NCBI GenBank assembly: GCA_964494505.1 | Contig: CAZBRO010000001.1 | Span: forward strand, 404,728-468,727 | Reading direction: 5' to 3' | DNA from: CAIYRG01 sp964494505 | GTDB taxonomy: Bacteria > Pseudomonadota > Alphaproteobacteria > Micropepsales > Micropepsaceae | DNA: 64,000 nucleotides | Shown: in pieces, positions 28,335 through 38,100 of the stretch | Layout: each line of letters starts with the position of its first letter | How positions within the stretch are numbered: position 1 is the stretch's first letter | The notes under the pieces: model-generated | What the model was told of the DNA's origin: nothing | Seen by the model: the letters and a program-made list of their open reading frames with translations, nothing else | Database searches by the model: none | Program-made: the position numbers and the translations under genes

Positions 28335-29420
28335 GTGAGCCAGGACTTGATTCTGTCGATCGACGCAATGGGCGGCGATGCAGGACCTGCGGTGATTCTC
28401 GCGGGTACGGCGATTGCGCGCCGGCGTCATCCCAAAGTGCGCTTCCTGCTTCATGGCGATGAGTCCGTGCTGACGCCGATTCTCGCGGCCCATCGTGCGC
28501 TCGCCGCGCGTGCCGAGATTCGCCACGCGCCGGCTGTCATCGGTATGGCCGAGAAGCCATCGCAGGCGGTGCGCCGAGGCCGCAATTCCAGCATGTGGCA
28601 TGCGGTGGAGGCGGTCGCGCGCGGCGAGTCCAAGGTTGCGGTCTCGGCTGGCAACACCGGCGCGCTGATGGCGATATCCATGTTCCGCATGGGTCTGATC
28701 GAGGGGATTTCCCGTCCCGCAATCGCGGTGATCTGGCCGACCATGCGCGGGCAAAGCGTCGTGCTCGATGTCGGGGCAAATGCCGGCTGCGATGCGGAGC
28801 AGCTGGTCGATTTCGCGGTGATGGGGGAGGCCTTCGCGCGCGCCGCCTTCGGAATGCAGCGCCCGACCGTCGGCCTGCTCAATATCGGCGAAGAAGAGGT
28901 CAAGGGCATCGAATCGGTGAAGCGGGCCGCGCAAATTCTACGCGCCTCCAAGCTGCCGATCGAATTCTGCGGCTTCGTCGAAGGTGACGGCATCGGCGCA
29001 GGCACGGTGGACGTGGTGGTGACCGACGGCTTCACCGGCAATGTGGCGCTCAAAACCGCCGAAGGCACCGCCAAGCTGGTCATCCATTATTTCCGTAGCG
29101 CGCTGAAGCGTTCGCTGCTCGGCCGCATCGGTGCGCTGCTCGCGAGCGGCGCGCTGCGCACGCTCAAGCGCAAGCTCGATCCGCGCGGCCTCAATGGCGG
29201 CGTTTTCCTCGGGCTCAACGGTGTCGTTGTGAAGAGTCACGGCAGCACCGATGCGCTGGGCTTCGCAAGCGCCATCGATCTCGCCATCGACATGGGCAGC
29301 TCTGACATGATCCAACGCATCGTCGCGGACCGCGCCGGGGTCTCTTCCCTGCCGGACCAAGCCGCGGCATCCCCTGAACCATCCAAAGGCGCCGGCGCGG
29401 CCCAGGCGGCGGTTTCGTGA
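28335..29420 (+). CDS. plsX: Phosphate acyltransferase PlsX
   Basis: A 361-residue enzyme that makes acyl-phosphate from acyl-ACP for phospholipid synthesis. Landmarks are ILSIDAMGGDAGPAVILAGT near the start, VSAGNTGALMAIS, ARPAIAV-like RPAIAVIWPTMRG, LLNIGEEEVKG, VDVVVTDGFTGNVALKTAEG and the C-terminal NGVVVKSHGSTDALGF. It starts at a GTG. It overlaps fabH by 4 bp (GTGA), giving the standard plsX-fabH pair. Confidence 0.96.
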   Translation: MSQDLILSIDAMGGDAGPAVILAGTAIARRRHPKVRFLLHGDESVLTPILAAHRALAARAEIRHAPAVIGMAEKPSQAVRRGRNSSMWHAVEAVARGESKVAVSAGNTGALMAISMFRMGLIEGISRPAIAVIWPTMRGQSVVLDVGANAGCDAEQLVDFAVMGEAFARAAFGMQRPTVGLLNIGEEEVKGIESVKRAAQILRASKLPIEFCGFVEGDGIGAGTVDVVVTDGFTGNVALKTAEGTAKLVIHYFRSALKRSLLGRIGALLASGALRTLKRKLDPRGLNGGVFLGLNGVVVKSHGSTDALGFASAIDLAIDMGSSDMIQRIVADRAGVSSLPDQAAASPEPSKGAGAAQAAVS

Positions 29421-30394
29421 GCGTCATTCGTTCCGTGGTTCTGGGCTGCGGCGCCTATCTTCCGGCCAATGCCGTCACCAATCAGGATCTCGCCAAGCGC
29501 ATCGATACCAGCGACGAATGGATTATCGAGCGGACCGGCATCAAGCGCCGTCACATGGCGGCTCAAGGCGAATTGACGTCCGATCTCGCGCTGGCGGCAG
29601 CCAAGCGCACCCTGCACGATGCCGATGTCGTCGCGAGCGATCTCGATCTCGTCATCGTCGCCACGACCACGCCCGACGAGACTTTTCCTTCGGTCGCGAC
29701 CAAAATCCAGGCAAAACTCGGCATGGTTCGAGGCGCCGCGTTCGATATCCAGGCGGTGTGTTCGGGGTTCATCTATGCCCTCTCGGTCGCGGACAATTTC
29801 ATCCGCTGCGGCCAGGCCAAGACCGTGCTCGTGATCGGAGCCGAGACCATGTCGCGCATCCTCGACTGGAACGACCGCACAACATGTGTGCTGTTCGGCG
29901 ATGGCGCGGGTGCGGTGGTGTTGAGAGCAGGCGAGGGCAGGGGCACAAACGCCGACCGCGGCATCCTGAACACCAAGATATTTTCCGACGGGCGTCTGCA
30001 CGATCTTCTGTATACGGATGGCGGCGTATCGGCGACCGGCACGGCCGGCCATCTGCGCATGCAGGGCCGCGAGGTGTTCAAGCATGCCGTGCACAACATC
30101 TCGGCCGCCATCGAGGCTTCGACAGCCGAAGCGGGGCTCACGCCTGCCGACATCGACTGGTTCGTTCCGCATCAGGCCAATCAGCGCATCCTGGACGGTA
30201 CAGCCCGGAGACTGAATATCAGCCCGGGCCGGGTGGTTTCGACGATTGCCGAGCATGGCAACACGTCGGCCGCCTCGGTGCCTCTGGCGCTGGCGACGGC
30301 GGTCGCCGACGGCCGAATCAAGCGGGGCGATCTTGTCCTGATGGAAGCCATGGGTGGGGGCTTCACCTGGGGAGCGGCGCTGCTGCGCTGGTAG
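29417..30394 (+). CDS. fabH: 3-oxoacyl-[acyl-carrier-protein] synthase III
   Basis: A 325-residue condensing enzyme that starts fatty-acid chains from acetyl-CoA and malonyl-ACP. The catalytic triad is complete: Cys115 in FDIQAVCSGFIYAL, His252 in VPHQANQRIL, and Asn282 in AEHGNTSAASVPLAL. The start is a GTG overlapping the plsX stop. The end MGGGFTWGAALLRW is typical. About 180 bp follow before ihfA. Confidence 0.97.
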   Translation: MSVIRSVVLGCGAYLPANAVTNQDLAKRIDTSDEWIIERTGIKRRHMAAQGELTSDLALAAAKRTLHDADVVASDLDLVIVATTTPDETFPSVATKIQAKLGMVRGAAFDIQAVCSGFIYALSVADNFIRCGQAKTVLVIGAETMSRILDWNDRTTCVLFGDGAGAVVLRAGEGRGTNADRGILNTKIFSDGRLHDLLYTDGGVSATGTAGHLRMQGREVFKHAVHNISAAIEASTAEAGLTPADIDWFVPHQANQRILDGTARRLNISPGRVVSTIAEHGNTSAASVPLALATAVADGRIKRGDLVLMEAMGGGFTWGAALLRW

Positions 30395-30498
30395 CGCCCG
30401 GAAGCCTTAACCATAGGCGCCGGCCCTCTGAGCCGGATTTCTCGGCCAAGCTCGTGAGCCAAGGCCCTAAACCAATGCCTTAAGCCAAGCCCCTGAGA

Positions 30499-30527
30499 TT
30501 GACGAAAAAATTGCCTGCGCCTACGGT
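30499..30527 (+). promoter_or_regulatory. Candidate sigma-70-type promoter of ihfA
   Basis: TTGACG (30499-30504) and TACGGT (30522-30527) are separated by 17 bp and lie about 45 bp before the ihfA start. The -35 match is good and the -10 match moderate. This is a by-eye call. Confidence 0.35.
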
Positions 30528-30571
30528 TTAGCCGGCTCAGGGGAGAGTCGTGGCTTGAACGGGGGCTACAG

Positions 30572-30892
30572 ATGAGCACACGGACTTTGACACGCGCCGA
30601 TCTGACCGAAGCGGTTTTCAATGCGGTAGGTTTGTCGCGCAACGAATCCTCGCAGATGGTCGAGGACATTCTCGAAGAGGTTTGCGGCGCGCTGTCGCGC
30701 GGGGAAACGGTGAAGCTGTCTTCCTTCGGCACGTTCCAGGTGCGCAAGAAATCCCAGCGCGTAGGGCGCAATCCCAAGACAGGCGATGAAGTGCCGATTG
30801 CGCCGCGGCGGGTTCTGGTGTTCCGGCCCTCCCACGTGCTCAAGGCGCAGATCAACGGCGAAGAAACCGGCGGCATGGCCGAAGCGGAGTAA
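30572..30892 (+). CDS. ihfA: Integration host factor subunit alpha
   Basis: A 106-residue DNA-bending protein. It reads TLTRADLTEAVFNAVGLSRN, then VKLSSFGTFQVRKKSQRVGR, then the DNA-intercalating arm NPKTGDEVPIAPRRVLVFRP. Together with IhfB it bends DNA in promoters and recombination sites. It sits between fabH and a MerR gene as in many alphaproteobacteria. The acidic C-terminal tail (EETGGMAEAE) is a small extension. Confidence 0.95.
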   Translation: MSTRTLTRADLTEAVFNAVGLSRNESSQMVEDILEEVCGALSRGETVKLSSFGTFQVRKKSQRVGRNPKTGDEVPIAPRRVLVFRPSHVLKAQINGEETGGMAEAE

Positions 30893-30895
30893 AGG

Positions 30896-31387
30896 ATGTC
30901 GTTGCAGAGCGCCGTCCAGAAGTCGCCAGAGGCTTTTCGTACGATCAGCGAAGTGGCGGTTGAGTTGGACGTGCCTCAGCACGTGTTGCGATTCTGGGAA
31001 GCGAAATTCGCCTGCATCCGGCCGCTGAAGCGCGGCGGTGGACGGCGCTATTACCGCCCGGACGATCTCGATCTGCTGCGCGGCATCCGTCTGTTGCTCT
31101 ATCGTGACGGGCTGACCATTAAGGGCGTCCAGAAAATATTGCGCGTGTCCGGGCCGCGCTATGTGATGGATGTTGGCCGAGGCGGCACCGTTCTCATCGC
31201 CGTGCCGCCCAGCCCAGCCAAGGATGAGCCGCAGGAGCCAACCTCCAATGTCCATCCTTTCCCGCGTGAAACTGAGCGGGGCACCGGTTTGGCTCGGGAT
31301 GAGCGCGCCCGGTTCGAGGCTCTGTTGAACGATCTCGTCGAGCTGAAAGCGCGCCTTCGCAAGGCTCGCGAGAACGTGGCCGGCTGA
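30896..31387 (+). CDS. MerR family transcriptional regulator
   Basis: A 163-residue protein with a MerR-type winged helix: FRTISEVAVELDVPQHVLRF, WEAKFACIRPLKRGGGRRYY, and RPDDLDLLRGIRLLL. The C-terminal part lacks metal-binding Cys motifs and ends in a helical segment (ARFEALLNDLVELKARLRKA). It starts 3 bp after ihfA, so the two form one transcript. This ihfA-merR pair recurs in alphaproteobacteria, where the target is not well known. The Pro-rich linker about residues 100-120 is variable. Confidence 0.9.
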   Translation: MSLQSAVQKSPEAFRTISEVAVELDVPQHVLRFWEAKFACIRPLKRGGGRRYYRPDDLDLLRGIRLLLYRDGLTIKGVQKILRVSGPRYVMDVGRGGTVLIAVPPSPAKDEPQEPTSNVHPFPRETERGTGLARDERARFEALLNDLVELKARLRKARENVAG

Positions 31388-31521
31388 GGGCTGCCTCGTG
31401 TGCGACAATCGCGGTTCTGATTGGCATCGGGGGCCGGAGGGATTCGTTGCGGGGCCAGCCTCGCCCCTCTATAGTCCACCTCCCTTAAGCGGCCTGCGGC
31501 AAATACCGCCGGTCTGAGAGT

Positions 31522-31599
31522 CGGAGCGTGGCGCAGCCTGGTTAGCGCACCAGTCTGGGGGACTGGGGGTCGAGAGTTCAAATCTCTCCGCTCCGACCA
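31522..31599 (+). tRNA. tRNA-Pro (anticodon GGG)
   Basis: A full cloverleaf of 78 nt including the encoded CCA. The acceptor stem CGGAGCG pairs with CGCTCCG, the D arm is GCGC...GCGC, the anticodon stem CCAGT/ACTGG holds the loop CTGGGGG with anticodon GGG, and the T arm GAGAG/CTCTC holds TTCAAAT. It follows the merR gene, and the conserved core block ends here. Confidence 0.95.
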
Positions 31600-31663
31600 A
31601 AAAAACAATGAACTCAGTACTTGCGTATTGATCGATAGATCCGTGCGTCGCCGTGCATAACGG

Positions 31664-32266
31664 TCAATCGCCAATATCGATCGGCCGGTGAAAATTCTTC
31701 TCGATCGTGGTGAACCCGGACACCAGCTTGCCGCTGTCGCCGCGATTGGCGTTTGCCATCACGACCTGACCCGGCTTCACGTCGGCCATGCTTTCGGTCT
31801 CGTTGCGGTAATGGACGATGTCATTTAAAAGTTCGACCTGCATTTTGCCGCCGTTCTTCTGCAGATCGACGGTGACCTTGATGCCCTTTGCGGTTGGCTC
31901 GGCTCCGGCCACAACGCCTAGATAGCGCGTTGCATTGGGGTTGGTGACCATCTTGCGCTGCGCAGGCGCATTGGCGCCATGCGCGAATGCCTGGGTGTGT
32001 GCCTGAATGGGTTTACCCATCTCTTCGTCGATCGCGATCACATCGCCCGCCCTGATGGTTCTCACGTCGAGAGGTTCGTTGGAGACGATGCGCCCCTGCG
32101 GCGCGAGATCGAACGAAATCGTATGGCCGTCGCGGTTCGTCACCGTCAGCGTCCGTCCGTCGACGCTAACGATCGGCCCGTAAATGCGAACCGGCGCGTT
32201 CTGGGCCATTGCCGGCGCCGCACAGCACAGAGCCAGCGCCGCGAACGCACAAACTCTCCTCAACAT
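31664..32266 (-). CDS. Exported protein of unknown function, OB- or SH3-like beta repeats
   Basis: A 200-residue protein with a signal peptide ending AMAQ. The mature part is beta-rich: VRIYGPIVSVDGRTLTVTNR, a SNEPLDVRTIRAGDVIAID segment, RYLGVVAGAEPTAKGIKVTV and PGQVVMANANRGDSG. The pattern of 'value, then function of that value' resembles DUF5666-like periplasmic beta-barrel domains, but I cannot assign it. It is the first gene past tRNA-Pro and is divergent from the broken MBL gene. Confidence 0.65.
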   Translation of the reverse strand: MLRRVCAFAALALCCAAPAMAQNAPVRIYGPIVSVDGRTLTVTNRDGHTISFDLAPQGRIVSNEPLDVRTIRAGDVIAIDEEMGKPIQAHTQAFAHGANAPAQRKMVTNPNATRYLGVVAGAEPTAKGIKVTVDLQKNGGKMQVELLNDIVHYRNETESMADVKPGQVVMANANRGDSGKLVSGFTTIEKNFHRPIDIGD

Positions 32267-32411
32267 GAACTGCTCTCCATTCTCCCAACTCCCATGGAGA
32301 TTAGGTTTTCACACCGGCGGCTTCAATCCAATTCAGCGCGGGTGTCTTGGGGCACTGCAAAACCTGGGAAGCGGTCCTCCTGCGGCGGTGATTGGAAGCC
32401 GTTTGACACCT

Positions 32412-32832
32412 ATTCGAAATGCCAGTTTCAGGTTCACGATCGTTGCCGCACTGGCCTGCTTCGCTACGCTGGCCCTGGCTCAGACCGCCAACCAGCCGCT
32501 GACGGTCAAGAAGATCAAAGACAACATCTACGTCGCGGAGGGCGACGGCGGCAGTTCGGGCATCATCATCGGTCAAAACGGCGTCATGGTCGTCGACGCT
32601 AAGACAACGGCCGATGGGGGCAAGCAGATCGTGGACGACGTCCGCACACTGACGAATGAGCCGATCACGACGGTCATTCTGACGCACAGCGACGCCGACC
32701 ACGTCAGCGGCCTCGTATCGTTCCAAGGGCGTGACGATCATCGCGCACCAAAACGCCAAGAAGGAGATGGAGCAGGTGCTGGCCGCCGGCGCACGCAACG
32801 CGCTGCCGAAAGACGATATGCCGCAGAAATAG
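32412..32832 (+). pseudogene. Decayed metallo-beta-lactamase-fold hydrolase (paralogue of the gene at 41525)
   Basis: The frame starting at the ATT codon at 32412 encodes a signal peptide and then QPLTVKKIKDNIYVAEGDGG, GQNGVMVVDAKTTADGGKQI and ILTHSDADHVSGL, closely matching the intact gene at 41525-42397. After the codons for LVSF one base is missing (TTCC-AAGGGC here against TTTCCCAAGGGC in the intact copy, near 32724). The next frame continues the homology (KGVTIIAHQNAKKEMEQVLA) and then reaches TAG at 32830-32832. The second half, with the remaining metal ligands, is gone. The initiation codon is ATT where the intact copy has ATG. This is a clear pseudogene. Confidence 0.88.
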
Positions 32833-33051
32833 CAGTCCGCGGCGCGTCATATCCAGCAAGCTGTTACGCTGGTCGCCGTTGCCTTCGATTGGCCGCACGA
32901 GCTGGACGTTGTGACTCAATTATTGATCGCCGCGTCTTCACCGCGTAATACTCGGCCGGGCACGACCACGCGGCAGCTGCGGCCAAACGGGATTTCCGAA
33001 CCGGCAAACCACCTCGTTTTAGCGCACCCGCGGAAGCGACGGAGAGATTCA

Positions 33052-33936
33052 ATGAAGCGGCAGGCGCTGTTCTTCAGCTTATTCACAGCGGCAATTTTTG
33101 CTCTGCCGGCATTTGCCGCCGATGACGGTATCGTAGGTCTCCAGTGGGGCAGAAATTCCAAAGATTTCGCCGACATGCCCTCCGGGCCGCAACCTCCGAA
33201 AAATTTGAGCCGTCGTCCCAACGGCATGCCCGGCGGACTGCTGGTGGGCGATTATAACAATCCGATCTTGACGCCGTACGCCGCCGCGATTGTGAAGCAA
33301 AAGGGCGAGTTGGCTCTCGCGGGGGGCTTTCCCAATTCGCAGGATCAGTGCCGCGCGATAGCGCCGCCCTTCACCTTCGCCATACAGTTCGACTTTCAGA
33401 TTCTGCAGAAGAAGGATGGCGACCTGACCGTCCTTTATCACGACAACGATCAGTTTCGTCACATTCGCATGAACGGCACGCACCCCGCGAAAGTGGTGAC
33501 GACAACGATGGGCGATTCGGTCGGTCATTGGGAAGGCGACGTGCTCGTCATCGACACGGTGGGCGTGAAGGTCGATGAATTCACCTCCGTCGATCGTTTC
33601 GGCACGCCGCAGACCGAGGCAATGCATATCGTGGAGCGCTATCGGCTGATCGATGGCGCCACGGCCAAGGCTGATCTTGACAAGTTTGAGAAGATCAACG
33701 GGATTGTCGGTGGCAGACCGCCCGGCGGCTACGTCAATCCCGACCCCAGTTTGAAGGGACTGCGCCTTGAAGTCACCATGGAGGACCCGAAGGTATTTAC
33801 TGCACCTTTGACGGGTGTGGTCACCTACCGGCGCCTGATTTCCGGCTGGCGCGAAGACGTCTGCGCCGACAATCCGGTCGAACATTACAAAGACGAGTGG
33901 ATCGGCCTGCCCAAGGCGAACCATCCGGATTTCTGA
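33052..33936 (+). CDS. PDF-tail exported family protein, member 1
   Basis: A 294-residue exported protein of a family with seven members in this window. The signal peptide MKRQALFFSLFTAAIFALPA ends in AFA. The mature part has NPILTPYAAAIVKQKGE, Cys100 in DQCRAIAPP, the core GDSVGHWEGDVLVIDTVGVK (154-173), RFGTPQTEAMHIVERYRLID, LRLEVTMEDPKVF, Cys271 in EDVCADNPVEHYKDEW, and the exact C-terminus HPDF. The two conserved cysteines could form a periplasmic disulfide. The fold looks beta-rich. I know similar uncharacterised proteins from soil bacteria but no function. The ATG has GGAGAGATTC upstream, a leader shared with members 2, 4 and 5. Confidence 0.85.
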   Translation: MKRQALFFSLFTAAIFALPAFAADDGIVGLQWGRNSKDFADMPSGPQPPKNLSRRPNGMPGGLLVGDYNNPILTPYAAAIVKQKGELALAGGFPNSQDQCRAIAPPFTFAIQFDFQILQKKDGDLTVLYHDNDQFRHIRMNGTHPAKVVTTTMGDSVGHWEGDVLVIDTVGVKVDEFTSVDRFGTPQTEAMHIVERYRLIDGATAKADLDKFEKINGIVGGRPPGGYVNPDPSLKGLRLEVTMEDPKVFTAPLTGVVTYRRLISGWREDVCADNPVEHYKDEWIGLPKANHPDF

Positions 33937-33984
33937 ACCAGGACCAGCGGCCCCAGGGCGCCGCGGAAGCGAAGGAGACATTCA

Positions 33985-34863
33985 ATGAAACGACAGGCGC
34001 TGTTCTTCGGCATCGTCGCTGCGGCAATTGTTGCTTTGCCCGCCCTTGCCGCGGATGACGGCATCACCGGTATCCAGTGGGGCCGGAATTCCAAAGATTT
34101 CGACGCCATGCCGTCCGGGCCGCAACCGCTGAAAAATATGTTCCGCGATGAGAAGGGCGTGGCCGACGACCATGCTCTGGTGGGCGATTATCGCAATCCG
34201 ATTTTGACGCCGTATGCCGCCGCGACTGTGAAGGAAAAAGGCGAACGCGCGATGGCGGGGGGCTTCCCCAATTCGCGGGATCAGTGCCGCCCGATAGCAC
34301 CGCCCTTCACCTTAGCCATACAGTTCGATTTCCATATTCTGCAGAAGAAAGATGGCGACCTCACCATTGTTTATCACGACAACAACGAGTTTCGCGCCAT
34401 TCGCATGAACGGCGCGCACCCCGCGAAATTGGTGCCTTCGACCATGGGCGATTCGGTCGGCCATTGGGAAAGGGACACGCTGGTCATCGATACTGTGGGC
34501 GTGAAGGTTGATGAATTCACCTCGATCGATCGTTTCGGCACGCCGCAGACTGAGGCGATGCATATTGTGGAGCGCTATCGGCCGATCGATGTCGTACGGG
34601 CCAGGGCCGATGTCGCGAAGTATGAGCATAGCGAGGGAACTATCGGCGGTAGAGTTGACGGCTACGACCCTGCTGCCAAGAAAGGATTGCGGCTCGAGGT
34701 CACCATGGAGGACCCGAAGGTGTTTACGGCGCCTTTGACGGGCGTGGTCACCTACCTGCCACTGCGCACCGGTTGGCGGGAATACATCTGCGCCGACAAT
34801 CCGGTCGAGCATTACAAGGGCGAGTGGATCGGTCTTCCTGTGGCGACCCACCCGGATTTCTGA
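33985..34863 (+). CDS. PDF-tail exported family protein, member 2
   Basis: A 292-residue tandem paralogue of member 1, 48 bp downstream and probably in the same transcript. Signal peptide with ALPALA before the mature ADDGITGIQWGRNSKDFDAM. Core motif GDSVGHWERDTLVIDTVGVK, so one Gly of the family GHWEGD is Arg here. It keeps both cysteines (DQCRPIAPP and YICADNPVEHYKGEW) and ends THPDF. The leader sequence GGAAGCGAAGGAGACATTC is nearly that of member 1, so the duplicated unit included the ribosome site. Function unknown; by position it may act with the TonB receptor that follows. Confidence 0.85.
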   Translation: MKRQALFFGIVAAAIVALPALAADDGITGIQWGRNSKDFDAMPSGPQPLKNMFRDEKGVADDHALVGDYRNPILTPYAAATVKEKGERAMAGGFPNSRDQCRPIAPPFTLAIQFDFHILQKKDGDLTIVYHDNNEFRAIRMNGAHPAKLVPSTMGDSVGHWERDTLVIDTVGVKVDEFTSIDRFGTPQTEAMHIVERYRPIDVVRARADVAKYEHSEGTIGGRVDGYDPAAKKGLRLEVTMEDPKVFTAPLTGVVTYLPLRTGWREYICADNPVEHYKGEWIGLPVATHPDF

Positions 34864-35160
34864 ACCGAAAAGTGGAGTTGGCTGCCTTGCTTTCCGCCTC
34901 GTTGTGACTGGAATGCCGCAGCGCCAAACAATCTTATGCGCGGATTTTATATGCCTCCTAGACGGGTTCGATATACCTCTTAAATTGTTTTGACCTCTTC
35001 TGATTATTGTGTGACCGCTATCGGCAATGCCGGGGGACAGGCGATCCTAGGGGGGAGCAGCCATAACGCTATGCTGCGCGCCGGGTACGTCTCTGGAGGG
35101 CGCCCGGTTCCATGGTAAGAATGCGATCAGCATTCGAATGAATTCTCCTGGGGGGGGGCT
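34864..35160. promoter_or_regulatory. Leader of the large TonB receptor with G9 tract and palindromes
   Basis: A 297-bp region without a gene. It contains an inverted repeat GAATGC/GCATTC (35119-35135), the overlapping palindrome CATTCGAATG (35131-35140), and a run of nine G's (35150-35158) two bases before the ATG, standing where the Shine-Dalgarno sequence should be. The T-rich stretch near 34980-35010 is a likely promoter area. Confidence 0.5.
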
Positions 35161-38100
35161 ATGAATCCAAGGACATCTAGACTCGCATCCTTTTTGGGCT
35201 CGGCATCATTGCTGGCCATGGCCGGTTCGAGCGCAGCCGAAGCGCAGGCGCAGGCCCAGGCGCAAACGGCCCAGGCCTTGCCGGCGGAAGCACCCGAACA
35301 GGTCCTCATCACGGGTTCGCTAATTCGCGGTGCGGCTTCGGTTGGCGTTCCTGTTACCAATGTCGGGCCGCAGGATTTTGTTACCAGCGGCGCCCTGACG
35401 ACGGCGGACCTTTTCAAGACTATTCCTGCATTTGTCGTCACGCCGGGGGGCGTCGGCACCAACAACGGTGGCAGTATCGGCAGGGAGAATACGGTAAATC
35501 TCCGCGGTCTCGATTCGGTTGGCGGATACCCTGTCCGCTCCCTGATGATGGTGGACGGTTATCGTGTTCCGCCGCAAGGCGAGCACTCCGGTCAGCGCGA
35601 TCCGTCCATCATTCCCGCACTGGCAATCGATCGTGTCGACGTCCTCGCGAACGGTGCGTCGGCCACCTACGGTTCCGATGCCGTCAGCGGCGTGATGAAC
35701 ATCCTCCTTAAGCGAGGGTATGATGGCGCGGTCTCTCAGATGCGCTTCACCGCCGCGAACGGCAAAACGGAATACCAGGCCTCCCAGCTGTGGGGCCGGA
35801 CCTGGGACGGCGGCGATATAACGCTGACCTACGAATGGTCCGATTTTTCGCCACTGAAGGGCAATACGCGTTCGAACTTCACGCCCGATTTCAGTCCGTG
35901 GGGCCTCGACAACCGGACGCCGATAGCCTCCTCGATGCCGGGGACAATCTCGGTTGGCGCACCGGCCCCGAGCTCCCTCAGGGGATTGGGACAGGCCTGT
36001 ACCAATTGCTTTGCCATTCCTGCCGGCTCTGGCTCCAATTTCAATCCCTCTCTGAACAGCGGTCTTGGCCCGCTTAACCCCAGCAGCGCTTCCGGCGTTC
36101 TCAACTGGGCGACCGTCGGCGCTTCCTCCAATGGTGGAGCGACCAACCCACTGGCTGGTACGGCAAACGAATTCAATCCTTATACGATCGGTTGGTACGA
36201 CGCAGCGCAGCAGCACAACTCTTTTGTGGCGACGGTCGATCAGCGCCTCACCAAAGATGTATCCTTCTATGGCGAAGGGTTTTACAGCAATCGACGGGCA
36301 CAATTTCTCAATCTCGCCAATCAGTCTCCGGCCTCGACCCAGGATCTGCAGGTCCAGGTTCCGACCCGGAATCCCTATTACCCGATCGGCGCGCCCACCA
36401 ATCTGGTGGTCAACTACAACATGGGACTGGAAGTCCCGCCATTCACGTCTATTGGCGAAGTTTCGGATCGTTACCTGGTCGGGCTGAATCTCGATCTGCC
36501 CGCCAGTTGGGAAGGACGCATTTATTATTCCAACACCTTCAACGGCACCCACACCAATACCCGTGCGGTCAGTCCGAATGCGGTATCGGCCGCGCTCGGC
36601 TGGACAATGCCTGCCGGCTTTCCGGCTGGAAGCGCGCCCGCGACCGGTACCTGGACCAAGCCGGGCGCCGTTCCTTACCTGGACCTGTTCTGCGATCCGC
36701 GCCAGTTTAAATGCAACGCGCAGTCAACCCTGGACTACGTCACGGGTACCAGACTTTCCACGGTGAATTTCGGGTTCAATGAAAAGGGCGTCAATTTTGA
36801 CGGCCCGCTGTTTTCCTTGCCCGCCGGCGACGTCAAAGCCGCTGTCGGCGCCACGACTACCACCGAACGGTGGCTATACCAGCAGTTAGACAACACCAAA
36901 TCCGCGTCCCTGTTGACACCCATCCTGCAGGAAGCCAAGGGCAACCAATTCTGGGCGGTATTTGCACAGCTCAATGTCCCGGTCGTCGGTGAGGCCAATG
37001 CGTTCCCGCTCGTCCAGCAGCTGGACTTCGAAGCCTCCTGGCGTCACGACCAGTACAGCGACGTTGGCGGCACCAGTAATCCCAAGATCGGCTTCAATTG
37101 GACGATTTCACGGGATACTGGCCTGTTCATCCGCGGGGATTGGGGCACCTCCTTCCGCGCGCCGAGTTTCGCGGAACAATCCGCAATCGTCGGGAATGTC
37201 ATCTCCGGCATCAATATTCCCAACTTTGTGTCAAACCGCAGCGTCAGCATCGACTGCGGTGCGGGTGCGGGTTCGCTGTCCGACAGGTTGCAGAATCCCG
37301 GACCGGGTTACATCGGTTGGGCCGGTGTCGTCGGACAGAATGGCACAGCGGGCTCGACGTGCGGCAGCAAGGCCAATCCGAGTGGCCTGGGCACCTTTTC
37401 GACAGGCGGCGTTGCGATCAAGGACGGCTTCCGCCTCTATGTAAACAAGCCCCAGGCTGAGCTCCGCCCCGAGACCGCGACGAACTACACTCTCACCGCC
37501 GAATTTGCTCCCACGGCATTCCTCAAGGGGCTCGATATCCAGACGACCTGGTATCAGGTGAAGATCAGCAATGCGCTGACGCAGTTCGGCAATCCGAGCA
37601 ATAGCACGGTGAACAATCCGGCACTCGGTTTCTCGTACATTGTGCCCACGGATATCGCCAAGGCCGGTGTCGACAAGGCCGGATGCAGCAACAACAACAC
37701 GCCATCCACGTGTCCCGAATTCGAGGCGATGGTCACCGCCATCCTCAACGACCCGCAGAACGCGGTGCCTCCGGGTTCCCTCAGCTCCATACTTTGGATC
37801 AATGACGGCGCGATCGGAAATTTCGGCTGGATCAAGCAGGCGGGCCTCGACTTCAGCGCCAGCTATGACTACGACGCGGGCGATTTCGGCGCCTGGAACG
37901 TGGGCGTCACCGGCACATATTACCTGCATCAGTATTCGGCGAATAACGCGACGGCGGCGGTTCCCAATCCGGTGGTCACCGATGATTTCCACACAGACGC
38001 CGGCACCGTTGGCGGTATTTCGCAGGCCAACGTCACAACAACCCCCAGGATGCGATATCGCGGGCGGCTGGGCTGGTCCATGGGCTCCTGGTCAGTCACC

